In this document: piece after piece, positions 58,422-64,000 of the stretch
Layout: each line of letters opens with the position of its first letter
Position numbering within the stretch: position 1 is the first letter of the stretch
Origin: Sorghum bicolor
Taxonomy: Eukaryota; Streptophyta; Magnoliopsida; Poales; Poaceae
DNA: 64,000 nt
NCBI RefSeq assembly: GCF_000003195.3
Contig: NC_012871.2
Span: forward strand, 21,768,658-21,832,657
Direction: 5' to 3'
Made by a program: the position numbers and the translations under genes
Notes under the pieces: model-generated
Databases searched by the model: none
What the model was told of the DNA's origin: nothing
What the model saw: only the letters and a program-made list of their open reading frames with translations

Positions 58422-60073
58422 TGTTGATGGTCCCTAAGTATCAAATTTAATTATCAAATAAACAAAGAAAAGGATCCAAATGAAATCAACATCCAGACTT
58501 AGGGTTTTATCTGACAGAATTCCACGAGTTTTGGTGTTTGTCTATTTCTGCAGGGGGTTATCAGGAAATACGGAAGAAAGGCCCACATGCGGGGATTACA
58601 TAGAGATATTAACGAGCCGCGCAATTATCTTACATCTAGAAGACTCCAGAAGCCACGGGAACGAAGCGGAGGCAGAACGGAGCCTGGCCCAGGGCGCCCG
58701 CCCTAGGGACCAGGGCGCCCGCCCCTTTTAGAGTCCAATCAGAACTCTCTTTTGGGATTACGCTCCACCGACCTAAAGGATCAAGGATAACCATTCAATC
58801 AATGACGGTTTGATCCGATGGCCCATATTCACTTGGAAGGACTATAAAACCAGACCCCCTGGCCCCTGGAGGAGGAGAGCTCTCAACCCTAATTCATTAT
58901 TCATCAGGGAGAAGAAGCCTCTGATCAAGCCCTAGAGCCACCACATCAATGAGATCTCTAGTTTAGCATAGCTACATAGGATTAGAACTAGAAGGACTCA
59001 ATCTTCGATTGGTTTCCGGATCTATCAAGAGGATTCTTGGTAATTCTCTATTGTTCTTCAATTGTTCATTTTTGTTCTTCAATATTATGAATATGACTTT
59101 GTTCTACTTCAATATATTTCTTATGACTTTGCTCTACTTGTTTATATTCACAATTATATTGTTCTTAGTTTATCATAGTTATATACTTGGCTTAGTTAGA
59201 TTGGAATTATATACATGTTTAGGATCGTATAGCGTTTATCCATCGGATCCATGGTAAATGATAGATATTGTGTAGGCGTGGTGCTTATAGCGTATTTATC
59301 TGCGATTGTACCCTATATGCCAGATCGTGGGGTAGTTCGTGATAGTGACAGCTTCATTGATTCTTATATAGTCCCCCTCTCGTGTATAGGGCTGGCAGAG
59401 CAATATTATTACAGGGGAGTGATTGCTATGTTTCTCATTTACCTTGATAATATCACTATGCATGGGCGTAATCTTGTCTCACAATGATTGCTAAGTATAA
59501 TTGCACTAACTATGATATGCTAGACTGTATAGTTAAGAATAACTTAGGAAATATTCTTGTAGTTCGTCCTAATTCCATGCTAATGACTTGCTAGAATATC
59601 TAATTGAGGTGCTTATCATATTTATATGTGGCTAAGTTATGCTGTTCAGATTAATTATCTTTATCACTATTCATTACTTTATATATCCTTTATGTGACAC
59701 TTATCTCTGTATGAATGAGTTAGATAAATGTTCTCAATTATACATTCAATGATAGATACTCAATCTTATATTCCTTTCTATAATCAACACTGATGATTAC
59801 TAATCCCTTCCCAGTGGTAAAAATATAAATAACGATACCTGGAATACTTCCCGGTTAAAATGCTACATCGGTATTAATCTGTGCGCTTGCAGATCCCATT
59901 TGATTATTTATTTAGATGAGCAATTGCATATTTCAATACCGCGTCTCTCATATCATGCTGGGGATGACAACTTGGCTGAAGTGGTATGAGGGATAGGTTT
60001 GGTATTTTTGGCACTGTTATCAGAATTAGAAAACTAAGTATACTTTTGGTAATGATGTTAAGAATACCCAACA
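58422..60073 (+). repeat. 3' LTR of element III
   Basis: 1652 bp, TGTTGATGGTCCC…ATACCCAACA. Carries the same doubled GGGCGCCCGCCC as the 5' LTR (about 58690-58723) and TATAAAA near 58843. Confidence 0.93.
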
Positions 60074-60078
60074 GGGGT

Positions 60079-60639
60079 AGTTGGACCAGAAGAATCACTC
60101 GAACCAGAAATTGCCTTCCGAAATCTAGTCTTATCAAAATCACGAATAACAAAATTTAAATCAAGAGAGCAATCATGATCACAACCCAGAGCGGTGTTAA
60201 GCGCACTCCAAGTCAAATCAATATCCAAATTGAACATTTAAAAAGTTACCCCATTCTGAGAAGTTTTCAAAGTGCATAAGAACTCTTGGGTAAGCAATTC
60301 AATGCTCACCTCAGGAATCATCCAAACCTAGCCAATTGTGTTAAAAATAGTTTCAAACTCAGAGGTCATACCTGTGCGATCTAAGAGATCGGGATCGATG
60401 ATGATGGTGGAGGCATAGGCGATGTTGCAAAGAGTGTGATACTTTTGCAGCTCCTCGGGACTCAGTATGAGGCCACTTTCGGGCTCCATCACTCTTGTAG
60501 GGGGTGCATAAGGTACCAAGGAGTGGTGAACCTTTGCATCTGCTTGCCTTGAGTGGCTCCCCTCGTCGGAGCGTTGAGAGCTACGAGAGGAACCATGACC
60601 TCGGGCCCAATTGATCTTCTTCATGACCCTCTTCTTCAT
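60079..60639 (-). pseudogene. ATHILA ORF1-family protein of element V, N-terminal half
   Basis: Minus strand. ATG at 60639-60637 opens MKKRVMKKINWARGHGSSRSS, a basic Ser-rich start like that of element I ORF1. It continues QRSDEGSHSRQADAKVHHSL, LSPEELQKYHTLCNIAYAST and LLDRTGMTSEFETIFNTIG, aligning with element I at QQLKNKDFIHTP and ETGMDTEFDLIFQMIG. TAG follows at about 60328 where W or Q is expected; the homology goes on (EFLCTLKTSQNG) to the element III insertion. An upstream TTG-initiated extension is not needed. Same family and same unknown function as 6507-8059. Confidence 0.75.
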
Positions 60640-61737
60640 CTTGGCTGCAGGGGTGACTCTAGCCAAACTCCTACTACCACTACTATGCAACTAAAACTAA
60701 ATATTTTTTGTGTTTTTGTTTATGAGATGCAAGAACTAAAGTAAGCTTGAGAAGAGACTTGCAACAGAGAAGGAAAGAAGGGGACTTGTGAGCTCGAGAT
60801 GATTCTGGTTGTTTGAGTTGAGGAATGAGCTCAAATTGCCCTGATATTTATAGGGGGAGAAGGACACTAGGTGGGGCCCATCTATAGGGATTGGCCGATC
60901 CCTCCCCTATGGGGTTTAAATTTGAATTTTGCTTTAGGTAGGGAATCTTGCTTTACTAAGACAAGCTTTGTCGGAAATATTTGGAAAGCCTCCAAAGAGG
61001 GGATCGGCCAAGCCCCTTCTTTGGGCCTTTTAGCTTTAGCTTTTGTGTCATTAGTTGTCTAATAAAGTGGATGCTAGATGTGTAACAAGAAATGTTGTTG
61101 CTTTTTAGAGATTCCCTAGCCTAGTGTTTGGTGAAAGGTAAAAAGATGTTTGGCTAAAGAGGAGACATGACTAAAGCTATGAAAGTTTTGCATGTGTGTC
61201 TCCTCTTTGTAGAAAGTGGAAAGATAGTGGTCCAAAAGCAAAAGATGGAATCTATGCTTAAAGTGAAAGTGGACCACTGCTTTTCAGATTATGTGTGCAT
61301 TGGGATGCTCTATATGTTTGTGTGTGGCAAAAGGGAGACAACAAGGTGCAGAGGGGGACAAGTTGGGGATTGGCCGATCCCCACTTGAGCTCCTCAGGAG
61401 CAACCAAGTGTTGTTTCGAAATCAGAGCATGGAGAAGAGTAGAGCCAAATAGGAAAGGATGGATGTGGGCCCAGTAAGGGCTCGACCGAGCCCCCTATGG
61501 GAGGTCCCCTAGCTCAGATCTTTATTGCAAACTATCCTCAAGATTTTATTCTGAATGACTAAATTATTTTGCGAAAATAAAGATGCAAGATAAAAACTTT
61601 AAATATACAAGATTGAAATTAAACATGCAATGCAGAATTTAAAATGCAGAATTTAAATATGCAGATAAATACTGACATACCTTGTCAGTGAGGACTCTGT
61701 ATTTTAGGTCCGCAGAGCAAGGACCTCACCGTCATGT
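60640..61737 (-). promoter_or_regulatory. Promoter-like block upstream of element V ORF1
   Basis: About 1.1 kb between protease stop and ORF1 start on the minus strand; no pol motifs. A TATA box (TATAAATA on the minus strand, 60845-60852) lies 206 bases before the ATG. Upstream of it four copies of a palindrome-like word occur: GGGATTGGCCGATCCC (60887-60902), GGGGATCGGCCAAGCCCC (60999-61016), GGGGATTGGCCGATCCCC (61365-61382) and GGGCTCGACCGAGCCC (61478-61493). The same word is in the V LTR (25211, 25466). I infer an internal promoter for ORF1. Confidence 0.6.
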
Positions 61738-62368
61738 TCATTCTATGGAGACATATGTCAATCCTAGAGATGGGGACTGTGACTGCACCTCCTTTGCCCT
61801 CCATTCTTGTTTGACTTCTATTGGTGTCTTAGCGGGTTCTTCTTCTTTGGCTTCGGCCTTTTTGGCTGATGCGCTCTTCCGGTGGTTCTTCCATCGGTGG
61901 TGGTTGTGGTGAGGTTTAGGCTGGAGAGCCTTTTCCTCATCCTGCATGTTAACTTTAAAACCATTGAAGGGAACTCTTACCCTCCATTCGCTATCGAACT
62001 GCATGTGGATTTGGGCAGCCCCCATGTAAATGGTGGTGTCCACCATGCTCAGGAACGGACGTCCCAAGATGATGGGGACGTTGGTGTTGGACCCCATGTC
62101 CAACATGATGAAGTCAACCACGACGTAGGTGTTCTTGATCTTGATCAAGATGTCCCTTGCCAGTCCCTCTGGGAACCGGATGGTCTGATCTACCATCTGT
62201 AGACGTACAAATGTGGGGTCCAAAGGTCCTCCTAACAGGTTATCATAAGTTACCTTGGATATGATGTTGACTCCTGATCCAAGGTCACAGAAGGCATTGT
62301 TGAAGATCTGTGGTCCGATCTGGTAGGTGATTGTGGGCAGGCTTGGGTCGTCCCTCTTCAACGGGAGG
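61738..62368 (-). pseudogene. pro: Athila-type protease of element V (5' truncated)
   Basis: Minus strand, open from the junction to the stop at 61738. It reads KRDDPSLPTITYQIG, active-site word AFCDLGSGVNIISKVTYDNL, LQMVDQTIRFPEGLARD, FIMLDM and PIILGRPFLSMVDTTIYMG, then a His/Lys-rich and acidic tail. DLG is the Athila form of the active site. Its N-terminal linker and gag are missing because unrelated Tat sequence begins at about 62369. As in element I, the next coding unit downstream is ORF1, not reverse transcriptase. Confidence 0.83.
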
Positions 62369-62620
62369 TGTGTTTATTGTAAACTTTGTATATAAAGTTT
62401 GTAATAAAGTCCGAATTTTGAGAACCATGGTTTTGAGCGCTGTAAATAAATTTGCGTAAGTGATGTATCACTGAATCATGTTGAGTGCCCTTGAGTAGCT
62501 TGTCAAGGAAAGTTATTGTCGCACTTGTCGAGTATTTTGCATATGTAAGAGTATATAGCAAAGAAGACAAACTTTATTATTATTCATTAAAAGAGAGGTA
62601 CATGTAAGATATACTGAAAC
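62369..62620. other. Junction between element V protease and Tat-type 3' region
   Basis: Athila homology stops at GACGGGAGG-like sequence near 62368, and AT-rich non-coding DNA follows (starting TGTGTTTATTG) up to the Tat pol stop at 62621. It looks like the start of a Tat 3' UTR. No LTR, PPT or TSD could be identified, so it may be a deletion junction. Confidence 0.5.
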
Positions 62621-64000
62621 TTAGGGATAGAAACGTCATAATTTGTCTATGTGCCATGAGTTGGGCAGGCTTGCTCCATCTGGGTACGCCAGTCTATAAG
62701 ATGTAGGGCGTGTAACTTCGGCGACCACAAAAGGTCCCTCCTAGGGTGTAGATAACTTGTGCATTCCTTCCTGGCTTGTTTTCCATTTGAGTACCAGATC
62801 ACCGACCACGAAGGAGCGGTCTTTGACGTTCTTGTTGTGGTATCGTGTTATGGACTCGAGATACTTTGCTGTTCGAAGGCAAGAAGCCAAATCTCTCTCT
62901 TCTGTGCAGTTGATTTCGAGCTCTATGGCGAGTTCTGTTGAAGACTGGTCGAAATGCTCAACTCTTGGGGATCCAAAGGCTACGTCAGAGGGGAGCACTG
63001 CCTCAGCCCCATAAACCATAAAATGGGGGGATGCACCTGTGTTCCGACTAGGTTGTGTTCGGAGACCCCAGACCACTACTGGTAATTCTTTCATCCACCA
63101 TCCCGGCGCCCTGTCATTTTCCGTGTACAACCACTTTTTTAGAGCATCGATAATCATTCCGTTGGCTCGCTCAACTTGACCGTTGGCCCGAGGATGGGCC
63201 ACCGACACGTATTTTATGACTATGCCTCTTTCATCACAGAAGTCCCAGAATGTAGTGCCGGTGAACTGAGTGCCCAGGTTGGTGATTATGCTATTGGGAA
63301 TCCCGAATCTGTGTATAATTTGATTGAGGAATTCTACAGCCTTCTCGGAAGTTGCTTTGACCAGTGGCATGTACTCGATCCACTTGGAGAACTTGTCAAT
63401 TAGCACAAAAACGAATTTGAAATTGCCGGGAGCTGGTTTGAATGGCCCAATCCTGTCGAGGCCCCAACAGGCGAACGACCAAGACGACGGAATGGTCTAG
63501 ATCTCATGAGCAGGTACGTGGATCGTTTTAGCGAAGAACTGGCACCCTTCACAATGTCGGACCAGCTTCTCAGCGTCGGCAACTGCGGTTGGCCAATAAA
63601 AACATGCTCGGAAAGCCTTTCCGACCAACGTTCTAGAAGCAACGTGTATGTCGTCTAGCAGCTTGACGCCATCGTCTTGAGTTATGCATTTCAACAAGAC
63701 TTCTGAGCTTGCGCTCTTGCGCATGAGTTTACCGTCGACCAGTATATAGTTCTTGGCTCGTCGGATAAGACGTTCGTTCTCCGTTTTGTCTTGAAATCCC
63801 GAACCGTCCGAGAGGTACTTAGCGAAAGGAGCGCGCCAGTCGTTGCCATCGGTTGTCGGAGTGGTGTTTCCTACGAGCAGTGTCTTGTTGGGTGGCTTGT
63901 CGACCAGGTCTGTTCCGACGCTTGGTGTGTGAATGTCCTGAACAAAAACACCTTGCGGAATCTGGGCCCGGGATGATCCTAACTTTGACAGTGCATCTGC
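62621..64000 (-). pseudogene. pol: Tat-type Gypsy pol: RNase H end and integrase, partial
   Basis: Minus strand, entering from the right window edge with ADALSKLGSS, the end of RNase H or its linker. Then LIRRAKNYILVDGKLMRKS, GKAFRACFYWPTAVADAEKLV with CEGCQFFAK (integrase zinc finger), WGLDRIGPFKPAPGNF with LIDKFSKWIEY (first Asp), ITNLGTQFTG (second Asp region, N-L for the usual D-N/D-R, so the catalytic Asp appears lost), HPRANGQVERANG (Glu), and EGPFVVAEV near the end. Stops: TAG 63497-63499, TAG at 62741-62743, TGA near 62636; final TAA 62621-62623. These motifs are of the Tat lineage (RIRE2/Retand-like). Confidence 0.88.

Larger units (their letters stand above)
27946..60073 (+). mobile_element. 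Element III: Athila-like, pol-less, carrying nested II and IV
   Basis: The 5' LTR (27946-28943 plus 37203-37856) and 3' LTR (58422-60073) are both 1652 bp after removal of II. PBS, gag, tandem protease region and PPT are present; no RT, RNase H or integrase. The flanking duplication is GGGGG (27941-27945) versus GGGGT (60074-60078), one mismatch. Without II and IV the element is about 8 kb. It interrupts ORF1 of element V. All coding parts carry stops or frameshifts. Confidence 0.9.

Noticed and set aside
60328..60690. Start of V ORF1 at 60690
   Set aside because: The codon there is TTG. The first ATG in frame is 60639-60637, giving the basic start seen in element I.
62741..63406. Integrase as the missing pol of element V
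   Set aside because: It lies upstream of the protease in the same orientation, its motifs are Tat rather than Athila, and an abrupt sequence change separates them at about 62369.
1..64000. CRISPR arrays, operons, ribosome binding sites, bacterial or phage genes
   Set aside because: None seen. All coding remnants are plant LTR retrotransposon proteins and the repeats are LTRs, TSDs or simple repeats.

Overview
This is plant nuclear DNA from a grass (Poaceae; panicoid is my guess, low confidence). I see no host gene, rRNA, tRNA, CRISPR array or prokaryotic signal. Essentially every base belongs to a nested stack of LTR retrotransposons, which I resolved by matching LTR pairs, target-site duplications (TSDs), primer-binding sites (PBS), polypurine tracts (PPT) and reading frames that rejoin when insertions are removed.

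Layout. The oldest layer is a plus-strand SIRE/Maximus-like Copia remnant (3-1848, 11081-11526, 23620-24047): the end of its RNase H and a downstream extra ORF. Three elements interrupt it. (I) 1849-11075 (+), a complete Athila-like Gypsy element with TSD GCAGT. (Copia-A) 11527-23614 (-), a complete Angela/Tork-type Copia element with TSD ATGAG; it carries a Tekay-like solo LTR (11738-14631, TSD GTGCT) in its 3' LTR and an Athila-like solo LTR (19057-20376, TSD TCAGC) in its gag. (V) from 24048 (-), another Athila-like element, split at 27945/60079 by element III and ending at a junction with a Tat-type Gypsy pol near 62369.

(III) 27946-60073 (+) contains (II) 28944-37197 in its 5' LTR and (IV) 40327-56150 in its protease region. 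IV is a young Tekay/Del chromovirus: both LTRs are 4577 bp, the TSD is GGCGC, and gag-pol has three in-frame stops.

What stands out. None of the four Athila-like copies contains reverse transcriptase, RNase H or integrase, although I, II and III have both LTRs, PBS and PPT. Two designs occur: gag-protease plus an ATHILA-ORF1-type gene with a promoter-like region in the place of pol (I, V), and gag plus two tandem retropepsin domains with no ORF1 (II, III). In I and V the promoter-like region carries the same family-specific GC-rich palindrome as that element's own LTR. III lacks a 294-bp in-frame segment present in II whose ends are GT...AG. IV has an intact extra ORF ahead of gag (possible dsRBD-like fold, coiled coil, acidic tail), and both that ORF and gag begin exactly at strong 3' splice sites.

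All assignments are from reading sequence and translations; no database search was run. LTR divergence and ages are by-eye impressions only.
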